Of a stretch of 64,000 nt of DNA, positions 1 through 10,296 are shown one piece after another. The first letter of the stretch is position 1; each line of letters opens with the position of its first letter. The translations under genes and the position numbers were made by a program. Location of the stretch: NCBI GenBank assembly GCA_022410635.1, contig JAJVDF010000001.1, forward strand, positions 14,655,566-14,719,565, in the 5' to 3' direction. The notes under the pieces were generated by a model. The model was not told the DNA's origin. It ran no database searches and saw only the letters and a program-made list of their open reading frames with translations. Source of the DNA: Tretioscincus oriximinensis. Its lineage: Eukaryota > Chordata > Lepidosauria > Squamata > Gymnophthalmidae.

Positions 1-420
1 GAGGTAAACCATTTAGGCTCATTAAAACCACTTCTCCTAAGGGTGAGTCACTGGGTTCCTGTAATTAAGATAATGCACAAGNAAATAGTGGCTATCGAGG
101 GTCCATCCAGTTTACCAACATCATACGATATTTGGTGTTTCCTGACCAGGCTGCACCTCCTTGCGGAAGGAGAGAAACACGTCACACAGGTGTCACACCT
201 GACCCACGTGGGATCTACCCACCCCTTTCTTGTCGTCATAATCATGATACACGCNTTCTGATTTTGGGTCAATAAAAGATTGAACACGGGGCATTCGAGA
301 GGACTCCATGACCTGTGGACCTCCTGAAATTGCTTCTTGATCCAAGTTGTGCTGCCCNTGTGATTCCTGTTACACGTGTCTACCTACTGCGGACAAAGCT
401 GCCTTTGATCTCCGTTAGGC
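1..420 (+). mobile_element. LTR-like repeat, copy 1 (cut by window start)
   Basis: About 300-400 bases that align, on the opposite strand, with a second copy near 1080-1500. Shared blocks include gacacctgtgtgatg-like and gtgcagcctg...caggaaac segments, followed by an AATAAA signal (270-280) and a conserved ...cctcctgaaattgcttcttgatc stretch. A poly(A) signal in the middle of a dispersed repeat suggests an LTR with U3-R-U5 order. No LTR ends, primer-binding site or internal coding region are seen, so the class is inferred. Confidence 0.4.
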
Positions 421-1079
421 ATTGAATAACGTGGAAAACGAATACCCGTTAAGTCAGGAAACATTTCCCCCTGCCAGTGGATGGAATTGTTCTCAGAAAC
501 CATTCTTGGAAAGTAAGTGCAAAAAGTCCTTTTTCTCTATGCTGGTTTGCATGCCANCACTGCTCCTTTCTTATAATTAATAAATAAAAAGACTGCAGAA
601 TTTCTAGTCTTTAAAAACACATCTCGTTCCAATATGAGTTAGTTTTCAGATGAATGAACCTGTGCATAATTGTTTCTGCTGACTGCTTGGATATTTGCTA
701 ATTTGGGCAGAAATTGAAACATGCTTATAAATGTGCAGTTCCACAAAACTGTGATTCTTTAGTATTCCAAATTCTAAAGCCGCTTCCATCTTCTTATTGT
801 ATGTGTTAGCTTAGAGTAATAACAGTTAATTTCTTATTAACATCTTCCAACATGAAAAGGAGAAAGAATCTAAACTGGGTGAGGGAAATCACCATTCTAA
901 CACTTTTGTTGCCCAAAAAGAAATATTTTACTATTAATTTCTAATAATTCAGGAGCAAAATGATTCTGGTGCAAACTGATTATAGAGTGAGGCAAAACAT
1001 AATGAGTAAGTACTCAGGCCCTTTNTGTACTGGGACAACAGGGACCTACCAACCATCCACATGATGTTATAGACTACAA
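421..1079. other. AT-rich stretch with no recognised feature
   Basis: No exon, structured RNA or strong repeat match seen. The part nearest 1079 may belong to the LTR-like copy that follows, which would extend further left than marked. Confidence 0.4.
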
Positions 1080-1500
1080 GAGGACCTAATGGGGGTTTGC
1101 TTACCACGTTATAAGGTGTCAGCACATCAGAGACANCTGAATCATCAGGATACGGACACGTGTAGAATCTGACTCCCATCAAGAACTCACAGAGAAGCCA
1201 TAAACTTAGATCAAGAGGCAAGATCTAGGAGGCCCACATGAGTTATGGAACCTCCAGAGCACCCCTGTGCACTGTTTTTTATTGACATTAGATCAGAAGG
1301 CATGTACAAGAAAACAGACGTCAGAGAATGGGAGTTCCAAAGGTGTGGTTTGGGNTGGATCGGTGGTGGGCCCAGGTTGTGACACCTGTGTGATGTTTCT
1401 CCCTCCTCCCAAGGGGTGCAGCCTGTGTCAGGAAACTCCAAATATCGGTATGGTTTGGGTGGTACAGGATTGATCCCTGTAGCTGCCAAGGCCTGTGACG
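1080..1500 (-). mobile_element. LTR-like repeat, copy 2 (inverted relative to copy 1)
   Basis: Read on the minus strand this follows the order of copy 1: the gacacctgtgtga block, then the AATAAA signal (near 1278), then a gggcctcctagatcttgcctcttgatc block. Divergence is considerable, so the copies are old. The pair is 0.8 kb apart and inverted, which does not fit one provirus with two LTRs in direct orientation. Confidence 0.4.
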
Positions 1501-3663
1501 GGTTGTTCACCTCCTGGAGAGGTGATAGCCAGAACTTCCTCAGGGCTTCCAGGCAGTTGATTAATGCCATTAAGCCAAGGCCCCTGAGATAATGGTGCAC
1601 CTTGAGATAATGGGTGCAGGTAAACATTGCAAAGATGGGTGTTGCTTCAGGGCAGGAAGAGAGATTAGCTCTCTTGCAACACCCTGTGTTGGAAATTTCC
1701 CAAAATTTTGCAAATGAGGCCTGGGCTTCTAGAGACCAATGCTTGTATATTTTTTATATCAAATATATTTATGCCAATTAATATATTACTAATGGCGAAC
1801 CCCGACAAGGACCATATCACCATTTGGCAGCCAGTGTGTATTTTTCTCACAGCTGGCAGTCTTTGGAACTTACAGCTATTGAAAAAAGGTGCCAACACCT
1901 TTTCTTTTGTTTACTAATTAATAGGAAACGAAAGGTATTTTTAATAAGTTTTTTTAAAAATGTGATAATTAGAAGATATTAAAAGTATTTCTCTGGAAGA
2001 AACTTCTAATATTTTGGATAGTCCATATTTGGTATCATTCTAATTGTTAGCCATAGGAGCAGAATAACTAAACTGAGGTTATAAATTGTTATGGTTTTGT
2101 ACATTGTCCTGATTTCATTTTTAAATAAATAATATGGTACTAAGTTTTTCAACAAAATTGTTGGAGAAAGTTAGCAAAATGTGTCAGTTATCTAACAGTG
2201 GAATTTCTTTGCATAGATGTGCTCTGGGGGATGCTAGCATTACGCTATTGGCAGTCCATGAACCTGCATGCATGCCAAGTAATAAACATAAAACTCATTA
2301 GAATTGGTTCTGAGCCTGTAAATTGTACACTTTGGCTCAAAAGCAATGTTAAATTAACCAAACCAGTCAAAACTGCTTTATACCAGATGACATTCACTTA
2401 TTGCTTCTAAATGTAGAGCTTTTTCCTCCCTTTCTCTTTTCACTGCCCTTTTGTGGAAGAAATAAACTAAAGATGTAGTGAATTGTTTGTAATTCTAATT
2501 TTGTGTTTTGGGTCATTTCTCCATGTATCTGTCGGAAATGGTTAACAACTTTCCTGTCCAGTGTGAAGAAANCTTAATATTGGCCCATAACATTTGCACC
2601 CTGGGTGCAGGGACAGTCCTGCTTCTCTTCTAGGCTGCAGTAAATGTGAATGAGGCAATGTAAGTATTCCAGTTTGGATCTGGCTTGTCCCACCTACNCT
2701 TGGTGTCATTAGATGAGGCGACAGACCACAGACAAACACTCTGCTCTGAGTACTTGGAGAATAGGGCAATTTGTGATGTCAATGTAATGTTCCCACCAAC
2801 CGTGGATACCATTCCCCAGTCAGATCAAGTGTGAAAAACACCCAAATAAATCATTCTGCCCCTTTGGACCTCTCCATACCTAAATCTTAATCCAGTTGCA
2901 GAGTGAGTGAACCCATCNACAAAGTAATTAAACATTTCCACATTACAAAGATAGATTTTTGACTTTGATAATGTCTGTAGAAAGTAACTTTGCTGATGGA
3001 CTGAAGCTGGATTAAAATGTATTTGTCTTCTATATCCTACTCTATATCATTCTCAAAAAAATTGCAGGAAATAAATGCAAAACAAACAAGACTAATTAAA
3101 ACAGAGCATAAATAACAGTTTAAGAAATTAAGACTAAATCCCAACAGGATTTTATAAAGGGAAATAAAATGGATAGCTGGGCCCACTGTTTTTCTGTTTA
3201 AAGCAAACAGAAAACAGTTTGGGTCNAAAGGATTTTGGCGGGATTCTCTTGAAAAACCTGAACTGAAACCTGAGAAAAGTTATTCACATTTTTTGGGTCT
3301 CAGTCCACTTCTGAGGCCGAGTCCAGCCTGTTAGGCCAAGGATAGAGTATTTTTGGCTGGAGAGTGAAAACCTTTGGAAATGAAAGGCTGGAAACTGCCT
3401 CCTGCCCAGTTTTGATCAAGATTAACACAGCTAGTCCTTTNAGTAAAAAATGAGAATGTGTGTATTTTGCATCATCAGTATCTTGTAGAGATGAGGAAAT
3501 GTAAACAAGTAATATAAACAAGAATTGTTTACGTTTGACTGTTGAACTTTCATAAAGCTATTGGAGTTTGCACTCTGGATTTTATATTACAGCCTATGTA
3601 ACAACAGACTGTATGCCTCTGAAGGCCAGCTAGTGGAACACTGTGGTTTCCAATATGCAATTA
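1501..3663. other. Unique AT-rich intergenic sequence
   Basis: No gene or convincing repeat recognised. Short open frames on both strands lack start context, codon bias and splice signals. A small 15-base stem (tgcaccctgggtgca, near 2594) is present. Confidence 0.45.
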
Positions 3664-4214
3664 CAGGTACTCAGTGCTTTTTTTCCAGAACAAAAGGTGC
3701 CGGTACTAACACCGGCGGCGGCGGGGGGCGGCGGTGGCCGCCTCCGCTAACGCCTCCGCCTCCGCTAACGTCACGCCCCCTCGCCGTCGGCTAACGCAGC
3801 AGTACCGCCACCTTTTATTTAGGCGGGGGGAGCGGCGGGGGAGCGGGGGGAGCGGCGGTGGCTGCCACTGCCGCTCATTCCCGCGCCCCCTGCCGCCACC
3901 CCCTGCTAACTCCGCCCCCTGCCGCCTAAATAAAAGGTGCCGGTACTGCGGCGTTAGCTGCCGGCGAGGGGGGCGTGGCGTTAGGGGAGGCCGATAACGC
4001 CGCCGCCTCCGCTAACGCCACGCCCCCCTCGCCGGCGGCTAACGCCGCAGTACCGGCACCTTTTATTTAGGCGGGGGAGCGGGGGGGGGAGCGGCGGGGT
4101 GGCGGGGGGAGCGGAGGCGGCCGCCCCCGCTAACTCCGCCCCCGCCCCGCCTAAATAAAAGGTGCCGGAACTGCGTTCCAGCGCGTTCCGTCACAAAAAA
4201 GCCCTGCAGGTACT
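3664..4214. mobile_element. hAT-like non-autonomous element with 8-bp target duplication
   Basis: The element proper is 3672-4206 (535 bp). It is flanked by an exact 8-base direct repeat, caggtact, at 3664-3671 and 4207-4214. It begins cagtgctttttttcc and ends aaaaaagccctg, so the termini are inverted repeats of the form CAGKGCTTTTTT. An 8-bp duplication with CAG...CTG ends is the hallmark of hAT transposons. The interior is extremely GC-rich and built from repeated inverted blocks: aaaaggtgccggtact and its complement agtaccggcacctttt occur several times, separated by cctaaataaa and ggcgggggagcgg runs. About 3925-4075 is a near-perfect long palindrome. No transposase is encoded, so it needed an autonomous partner. 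Confidence 0.8.
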
Positions 4215-4249
4215 GGATGTCAACCAGTAGATCTTAGGCTGCATCCACA

Positions 4250-4552
4250 CAGAAGAAAAAGAACTGGGTTCTTGTATTCCGCTTTTCTCACCTTTCAAAG
4301 NTACTCAAAGCAGCTTACAAGGGTATTTTTGCCCGAAGGCTCACATTCTATCTTTCCCACCAGNCTGTGGTGGTTCCTAGTATCTACTTGCATTCAATTG
4401 CAATTTCTTGCAATTCATGCTTTCGAATAGCTGGGTTGGCTAGAGCTACAGGCTAGTGGAAGGTGCTCATCNNTCNCCACGTCCGACAGCACTTTGAAAC
4501 CTGATCTCCCAGATGAGAGACTNTTTTCTTAGCAACTGAGCTATNNGTGCCT
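4250..4552 (-). mobile_element. tRNA-derived SINE, copy 1
   Basis: Reversed SINE. On the minus strand it has a tRNA-like head (A box near tagctcagttgct, B box near ggtttcaaag), a middle with tagctctagccaacc and gcatgaattgcaagaaattgc, and a tail ending aaagcrgggtataagaaccca plus an A/G-rich run. The B box is mutated here, so Pol III activity is unlikely. It lies 36 bp after the hAT-like element. Confidence 0.8.
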
Positions 4553-4555
4553 TAT

Positions 4556-4680
4556 TCTGATCTGTTCTCAGAACAGAAGCCTGCCAACCACGTGCTAGTG
4601 TAGACATTGGGGCCTGCCATAGTCTATACTTGCATGTGAATGGCCAGGCTCTGTCCCAAGATGTGACCCAAAATAAGNTT
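4556..4680. repeat. Palindromic MITE-like repeat, copy a
   Basis: Two imperfect inverted arms: ctcagaacagaagcctgcc...cacgtgctagtgtagac on the left and atagtctatacttgcatgtg...ggctctgtcccaag on the right. The same arrangement recurs near 13874-14035, 34925-35290 and, as one arm, 61265-61365. No coding capacity. Probably a non-autonomous DNA element; the superfamily is not determined. Confidence 0.5.
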
Positions 4681-4846
4681 CCATGTGGATGGNGCTTAAN
4701 TAAATGGATCACTCCTGTCCCAATGACTGCAGCAGGGCAGGTCGATCAAATACAGATTATAAATTCTAGCATTCACACTACAATCTGCAAACCACTTTAA
4801 AGACTGGAAAACAACTTCACAAATGCATTTAATGTGATTTTACAGA

Positions 4847-5008
4847 ATCTAGCTGTGTTAGTCTGGGTCCAGAAAATCCAGCAAGGGATTTAAAACTTTA
4901 GGGATTTTNGTAAAGTGCTACAAAAGGGATTTGTAGTACTTTAGAACAAGAACTATGAAAGGTGACAGCATGAGCTTTCATAGACAAATCTACTTNTTTA
5001 GATACTTT
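4847..5008 (-). mobile_element. Hammerhead-like terminal repeat (Penelope-like?), copy a
   Basis: Contains agctgtgttagtctgg and, further on, gcatgagctttcatagacaaatctactt. On the minus strand the latter is a degenerate form of the ...GTAGAC-loop-GTCTAC-GAAAGCTCATGC motif seen in better copies at 12186-12428 and 27515-27610. Confidence 0.5.
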
Positions 5009-5049
5009 TGATGGGAATTAAGAGATAGGTTGAATCAGAACACTAGTGG

Positions 5050-5870
5050 TTGATGATTCTACCNAGCTTCAGAGTGAGCTTTTGAAACTGAATGAGTGGG
5101 CAACAAAGTGGCAAATGTACTTTAACTTAAGCAAATGCAAAGTCACGCATTGTGGCAGGAACCCAAATTACTCCTATCAACTGATGGGAACCAACTTTCT
5201 GTGATAACAAGAAAAGGACCTTGGGGTGTTTATGGACAACTCAATGAAGGTGTAAACCCGGTGTGCAACAGCAGTGAAAAAAGCAAATTCAGTATAAGGA
5301 ATAATTAGGAATGGAATGGAAAACAAATGATCGAGTGTTGTTTGTCCTCTTTATAAACCTGTGATGAGCCCACATTTATTATGCTGTGTACAATTCTGGT
5401 CATATCTCAGAATAGATAACTAGAGAAGGTCCAGGAAAGAGCAACAAGAATGATTGAAGAGCTGGAGCATCAAAGGGTTGTAACATCTGGGCCTTTTCAG
5501 CCTGTTCATGCATGGAATGGCTATGGCGAATAGAGAAAAAAGTATTTTCTTTGTCACACAACACTAGGACCAGGGGGCATTCCTTGAAACTGATGAGCAG
5601 AAGAGTTGGGACAAACCAGATAAAGTATTTTTTGATCTGTGGAATTCACTTCTAGAGGTCGTGGTGGTAGCTGTCAGCCTGGGTAGGTTTACGAAGCCAA
5701 AGTTATAAATATAATAGGATCTCTTGAGCCTCCCAGATGGAGCAACAGAATTCTTGAAGTGCCGTTTGCAGGGAGCCAAGTAAAGATTTTANTTTCCTCT
5801 GAATGCAATTGGGGGCCAAAGTGTGAGACAGGATGTNGGACTAGANGGGCTCCGTCTATGATCTACTTAG
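5050..5870 (+). mobile_element. CR1 LINE 3' fragment
   Basis: Carries the end of a CR1 reverse-transcriptase reading frame (ANKWQMYFNLSKCK-like, ending with the KANSVxGIIRNG-like block) and the 3' region with ggaattcact...gaggtcgtggtggtagctg and gtgtgagacaggatg..ggactagangggctccg. Frames are broken by indels. 5'-truncated, as is usual for CR1. Confidence 0.8.
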
Positions 5871-5989
5871 TGTCAATGCACCACCTACAAGTTGCTTATG
5901 ATTTGCATATTTCTACATATCTATGATCTTTCTGCATTTGGGCCTTATTTCGTATTATTTTCCAATTGAGGGCCTGTTGCCCACAACGG

Positions 5990-6080
5990 CAAGTCCCGGT
6001 CGCCGTCTGTAGCGTGCAGATGACGATGGACAGGTTCCTATTTCGAATCCGGAATAAAGCCCCGTGCAGAAGGGGCCTAA
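5990..6080. repeat. Possible partial palindromic repeat beside the NET1 promoter
   Basis: The block ggttcctatttcgaatccggaataaagccccgtgcagaagggg resembles the right arm plus tail of the palindromic repeats at 13874-14035 and 34925-35290 (ccctattctgagat...ccagaataagg, ccagtgcagaaaggg). The match is short and by eye. Confidence 0.3.
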
Positions 6081-6333
6081 AGATCCGCTATCGACTCGGC
6101 AGGGAAGCAGCTTTTTTTCACGGAAAGCCCCANTGACGTTTTAAACGTGCATCCTAGCCCGACGTCGCTTAGCAACCGAGGGCGCTGATTGGCTGAGCAC
6201 TCCCGCCGCCATTTTCAAACGGCCGCCGTGTTAGCAGCAGCGCTCGTCGCGCGCCTCGTCGTGTTGTCGTCAGCGCTGCTTCCTCCGCCATTAGTTTAGT
6301 CTTCGGTGACAAACGCGCCTGGGCTCGCCCGGC
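6081..6333 (+). promoter_or_regulatory. NET1: NET1 CpG-island promoter and 5' UTR
   Basis: A sharp rise in GC and CpG content directly upstream of NET1 exon 1. Visible sites: a CRE-like gacgtc (about 6160), an RFX-like half site gcttagcaacc (about 6167), an inverted CCAAT box in ctgattggctg (6185-6195), a YY1-type ccgccatttt (6206-6215) and a second ccgccatta close to 6285. No TATA box is seen. This is the usual make-up of a broadly active vertebrate promoter with dispersed start sites. The transcription start cannot be fixed from sequence; the 5' UTR probably starts between the CCAAT box and 6300. Confidence 0.75.
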
Positions 6334-6533
6334 ATGGAAGAAAGCGGCCCTCTGGCGGAGAAGCCCCCTCTGAGGAGGGCGGCCCTTCGGAAGCGAGGGA
6401 GGCCTCCCGGCAGCGTCTCAACGGCAGCAGCGGTAGCGGCGCGGCGGTGCAGTGACGGCGGCGGCGCGGCGCTCCCGGAGACCCCCAGCGGCCTCGGGGG
6501 ACAGGCAGATGTCGTCGCCGTCGCCTCCTCGCG
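6334..6533 (+). CDS. NET1: NET1 (RhoA guanine exchange factor) coding exon 1, long isoform
   Basis: NET1 is a Dbl-family guanine nucleotide exchange factor that activates RhoA; the long isoform is kept mostly in the nucleus by N-terminal localisation signals. This exon encodes residues 1-66 plus two bases of codon 67. It opens MEESGPLAEKPPLRRAALRK and has a good Kozak context (G at -3 and +4). The basic LRKRGRP stretch (about residues 18-24) is a plausible nuclear signal; the rest is low-complexity Ala/Gly/Ser/Pro. The exon ends ...tcctcgcg followed by gtaagt, a strong donor. Read-through would meet a stop at once (taa, 6535). Codon 67 (CG + G) is completed by exon 2 to give Arg, matching the Arg that precedes the conserved SLRRGSSF block in other NET1 proteins. 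The N-terminus is poorly conserved, so the assignment rests mainly on the phase and content of exons 2 and 3. It appears longer than the human segment by roughly two dozen residues. Confidence 0.8.
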
Positions 6534-6882
6534 GTAAGTGCGGCTGAAGCTGGGAACAAAAACCCCTTCCCAGTTGAGGCCGCGGCCGGCCTCGGACCAC
6601 TATTATTTCCTTGGTTTTTGACAATCGGGAGGGGCGGGGGAGAGTAACAGCCACTCATGATACGGCACCTCCCACCTCGAGCTGTGCTGCTTGTGCCTCA
6701 AGATCCGCATGTCAGCCTTCCCTGGTTCTATTATTCCCTCAGGGAGGTACTCGGGATAGGGCCTTTTCGGAGTTAGCCCATAATAGGTCCTGGGTGCGCT
6801 GGACGTTTAAGTGTATCAATGGTTATTGGTATGGATGCTTAGGTACTGCCTGGAGAGAGAAGCAGGTTGTTCCTAAGATATT

Positions 6883-7194
6883 CAGAAGAAGAAGAAGAAG
6901 AACTTGGTTCTTATACCCCGCTTTTCTCACCTTTCAAAGGGACTCAAAGCGGCTTACAAGGATATATTTTGCCCGAAGGCTTCCATTCTATCTTCCCCAC
7001 CAGGCTGTGGTGGTTCCCATGTATCTACTTGCAGTCAGTTGCAATTTCTTGCAATTCATGCTTTCGAATAGCTGGGTTGGCTAGAGCTACAGCCTAGTGG
7101 AAGGTGCTCACCCCTCCCCACTTCCAACACAGGGCTTCGAAACCCCATCTCCCAGGCGAGAGACGNATTCCTAAGCAACTGAGCTATCCGTGCC
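6883..7194 (-). mobile_element. tRNA-derived SINE, copy 2 (near full length)
   Basis: One of the best copies. On the minus strand it runs from ggcacggatagctcagttgc (A-box region) through a cgaagccctgtg B-box region, the conserved body (tagctctagccaaccc, gaattgcaagaaattgc, aagatagaat) to aaagcggggtataagaacc and a (TTC)n tail, which appears as (AGA)n at 6883-6900. Just 350 bp inside NET1 intron 1. Confidence 0.85.
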
Positions 7195-7264
7195 TATTTA
7201 GAGATTTTTGTTTCTTGTTCTTGTGATGCCCAGAAGCAGATTCCAAGAGGAGCATAGAATCCCG

Positions 7265-7750
7265 ATCACTAGAAGTAAGAGCACACTTAGAATACTGTAT
7301 TCGCTTCTGGGGAGGCAGTTTAAACTAGAGCAANTTCAAAAGAGAGTTACAAGGATGTTGTGTGGTCTGGAAACCATGTCCTAAAGGAACCAGGGATGTT
7401 TAGTCTGCAAAAGAGAAGACTGAGGGAGACCCGATANTTGTCTACAAATATCTGAAGGGTTGTCACAGAGCAGAGGGATCATCATTGTTCTCATTAGCAC
7501 ATGGAAGGACTAGAAACAACGAGATGAAACTGTAAGGGAGTAGATTTAGATTAGATCTCAAAACTATTTTTCTAACCGTAAGGGTGATAAACCAGTGGAA
7601 TAGTTTGTCACAGGAGGTGGTGAGTTTGTCTTCACTGAAGGTCTTCAAACAGAGGCTTGAAAGTCATCTCTATGGGATGGTTTAATGAATCCTGCATTGA
7701 GCAGAGGGTTGGACCTGAAGGCCCTGGAGGTCCATGTCTATGATAAGCCT
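7265..7750 (+). mobile_element. CR1 LINE 3' fragment
   Basis: Shows the CR1 end signature: aggactagaaacaacgagatgaaactg, ggtgataaaccagtggaatagtttg, cacaggaggtggtgag and aatcctgcattgagcag..ggttggacctgaaggccctgg. Same subfamily as the better copy around 9465-9712. No intact frame. Confidence 0.8.
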
Positions 7751-7789
7751 TTGGTGGGCTACTATGTTACATAAGATTCCAGATTATAT

Positions 7790-8035
7790 GGGTTGAAGCC
7801 TGATACAGCAAACTTTTCAATTCATGGATAACAGTTGTAGGTACTTCCTCCAGTCTAGATGCCTTCAAACGCCATGTGCAGAGAGTTGAGAGCAGTTGAT
7901 TATTTTATCTCTGTCTACTAATTGAAAAGATTAGAAGTAATTTGTGGGCCACTGTGAGACAGAGTAATGTGAGACAGGCTGGGATCTGATCTAGAAGGGC
8001 TTCTGTTAATTCAGGAAGGCCAGATATATTAGTGG
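7790..8035 (+). mobile_element. CR1-like 3' end, degenerate
   Basis: Includes gggccactgtgagacagagtaatgtgagacaggctgggatctgatctagaagggcttct, the usual CR1 3' region, with decayed flanks. Confidence 0.6.
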
Positions 8036-8184
8036 GTACTAGAATGGATTTCTAAATATTGTCTCCAGGTTGGAGAGGCAGGTAAGGTATCTCTAAAAGC
8101 AGCTGCAGGAAGTTGAGAATAGGTGCTGTTCATAAAAATCTGATAATACGGCCCTGGCATGTGTATTAACTACAGTCTGTTCTT

Positions 8185-8275
8185 AGTTGTCTCCTAACGT
8201 CTGAAGAAGTACACTTCTCTACAAAAGCTCATGCCATTCACCTTTTTCTTATTAGTCTTTAGTTACCTAGAATGG
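8185..8275 (+). mobile_element. Hammerhead-like terminal repeat, copy b
   Basis: ctgaagaagtacacttctctacaaaagctcatgcc, then cttattagtctttag. The stem and GAAA core are decayed relative to better copies. Confidence 0.5.
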
Positions 8276-8331
8276 TGTTACTGTTCTTTACCAATCTCAT
8301 CCCATTGGTCTTGAGCATGAGGGCAATTTAG

Positions 8332-8632
8332 AAGAAGAAGAAGAACTGGGTTCTTATACCCCGCTTTTCTCACCTTTCAAAGGGACTCAAAGCGGCTTAC
8401 AAGGATATATTTTGCCCGAAGGCTCACATTCTATCTTCCCCACCAGGCTATGGTGGTTCCCATGTATCTACTTGCAGTCAGTTGCAATTTCTTGCAATTC
8501 ATGCTTTCGAATAGCTGGGTTGGCTAGAGCTACAGGCTACTGGAAGGTGCTNACACCTCCCCACTTCCAACACAGGGCTTTGAAACCTGATCTCCCAGGA
8601 GAGAGACGAATTCCTAAGCAACTGAGCTATCC
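8332..8632 (-). mobile_element. tRNA-derived SINE, copy 3
   Basis: Almost the same sequence as copy 2, beginning with (AGA)n at 8332 and ending agcaactgagctatcc near 8628. The reversed tRNA-like head abuts a CR1 fragment that begins about 20 bases later. Confidence 0.85.
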
Positions 8633-8654
8633 TGGGACAATTCTGGGACCCCCA

Positions 8655-9712
8655 ATTTAAAAAGGACATTGGGGTGTTAGTGTACACTACAATGAAAATG
8701 TCACGCCAGTGTGCAGCAGCAGTAAAAAAGGCAAATTCCATGTTGGGGATAATTAGGAAAGGAATCGAAAACAAGTCAGCAAATGTTGTTTTGCCTCTTT
8801 ATAAATCTGTGGTGAGGCCACATTTGGAATACTGTGTTCAATTCTGGTCACCACATCTTAAGAGAGATACTTTGNNNNNNNNNNNNNNNNNNNNNNNNNN
8901 NNNNNNNNNNNNNNNNNNNNNNNNNNNNNNNNNNNNNNNNNNNNNNNNNNNNNNNNNNNNNNNNNNNNNNNNNNNNNNNNNNNNNNNNNNNNNNNNNNNN
9001 NNNNNNNNNNNNNNNNNNNNNNNNNNNNNNNNNNNNNNNNNNNNNNNNNNNNNNNNNNNNNNNNNNNNNNNNNNNNNNNNNNNNNNNNNNNNNNNNNNNN
9101 NNNNNNNNNNNNNNNNNNNNNNNNNNNNNNNNNNNNNNNNNNNNNNNNNNNNNNNNNNNNNNNNNNNNNNNNNNNNNNNNNNNNNNNNNNNNNNNNNNNN
9201 NNNNNNNNNNNNNNNNNNNNNNNNNNNNNNNNNNNNNNNNNNNNNNNNNNNNNNNNNNNNNNNNNNNNNNNNNNNNNNNNNNNNNNNNNNNNNNNNNNNN
9301 NNNNNNNNNNNNNNNNNNNNNNNNNNNNNNNNNNNNNNNNNNNNNNNNNNNNNNNNNNNNNNNNNNNNNNNNNNNNNNNNNNNNNNNNNNNNNNNNNNNN
9401 NNNNNNNNNNNNNNNNNNNNNNNNNNNNNNNNNNNNNNNNNNNNNNNNNNNNNNNNNNNNNNNNCTAGAAACAATGGGATGAAACTGCAGGGGAGTAGAT
9501 TTAGATTAGATATCAGAAAAAACTTTCTAACAGTCAGGGTGATAAACCAATGGAATAATTTGTCACAGGAGGTGGTGAATTCGTTGTCTCTGGAAGTCTT
9601 TAAACAGAGACCGGACAGTCATCTGTCTGGGATGGTTTAATGAATCCTGCATTGAGCAGGGGGTTGGACTCGATGGCCCTGGAGNTCCCTTCCAGCTCTA
9701 TGATTCTATGAT
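8655..9712 (+). mobile_element. CR1 LINE 3' half, interrupted by an assembly gap
   Basis: The left part encodes the end of the CR1 reverse transcriptase (KKANSMLGIIRKGIENKSAN, then YKSVVRPHLEYCVQFWSPHL), which is open up to the gap. After the gap come the 3' landmarks (aaacaatgggatgaaactgc, cacaggaggtggtgaattcg, gagcagggggttggactcga) and the terminal tctatgattctatg. One of the younger-looking CR1 copies here. Confidence 0.85.
8875..9464. other. Assembly gap (590 N)
   Basis: A run of N inside the CR1 copy. Any translation through it is meaningless. Gap size may be estimated rather than measured. Confidence 0.98.
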
Positions 9713-9926
9713 AATCTGTGATAGAAGTTTNCACCTTTAATGGGTGTGAAAAAGTGATTCCACTCCCCACCCCCTAGATTCAGCAGGCATTAGAAAAGTC
9801 CTCTCTTCTATAGTCATTAAAGGGATAAACTATCCTGGATTTTATCTGGTAACTATGATAATAAGAAAAAAGCTGCCCTCTATGACATATGACNTATATA
9901 TTTCTTTAGTTTTGCACTAATNTACC

Positions 9927-10296
9927 TGCACGGATAGCTCAGTTGCTAAGGAATCCGATCTAGGAGATTGGGTTTCGAAGCCCTGTGTTGGACGTGGGCA
10001 AGGGTGAGCACCTTCTACTAGCCTGTAGCTCTAGCCAACCTAGCTATTCGAAAGCATGAATTGCAAGAAATTGCAACTGACTGCAAGTAGATACGTGGGA
10101 ACTACCACAGCCTGGTGGGGAAGATAGAATGTAAGCCAGCGGGCAAAAATACCCTTGTAAGCTGCTTTGAGCCCCTTTGAAAGGTGAGAAAAGCGGGGTA
10201 TAAGAACTCAGTTCTTCTTCTCCTTCTCCTTCTTCTCCTTCTCCTTCTTCTCCTTCTCCTTCTCCTTCTCCTCCTCCTTCTCCTTTTCCTCTTCCA
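9927..10296 (+). mobile_element. tRNA-derived SINE, copy 4, with long pyrimidine tail
   Basis: Forward copy: tgcacggatagctcagttgc (A box), gggtttcgaagccctgtg (B box), the shared body, then aaagcggggtataagaactc and a roughly 85-base (CTT/CTC)n tail (10205-10293). A related but SINE-free sequence at about 16475-16570 acts as an empty site and supports the boundaries. Confidence 0.85.

Noticed and set aside
3734..3997. GC-rich open frame upstream of NET1 taken as a possible first exon
   Set aside because: It lies wholly inside a hAT-like element with target duplication; low-complexity product.
6296..6658. Antisense open frames over NET1 exon 1
   Set aside because: CpG-rich DNA yields long open frames on both strands; the sense frame alone joins in phase with conserved exon 2.
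8674..9640. Long open frames across the N block
   Set aside because: They exist only because N codons do not stop translation; real sequence on each side is CR1.
6883..9712. Segmental duplication, since SINE(-) followed by CR1(+) occurs twice
   Set aside because: The sequence between SINE and CR1 differs and the CR1 copies start at different points; independent insertions explain it.
9927..10010. Possible genuine tRNA gene
   Set aside because: A and B boxes are present, but this is the head of a SINE with a body, a tail and several sister copies; no intact cloverleaf is evident.
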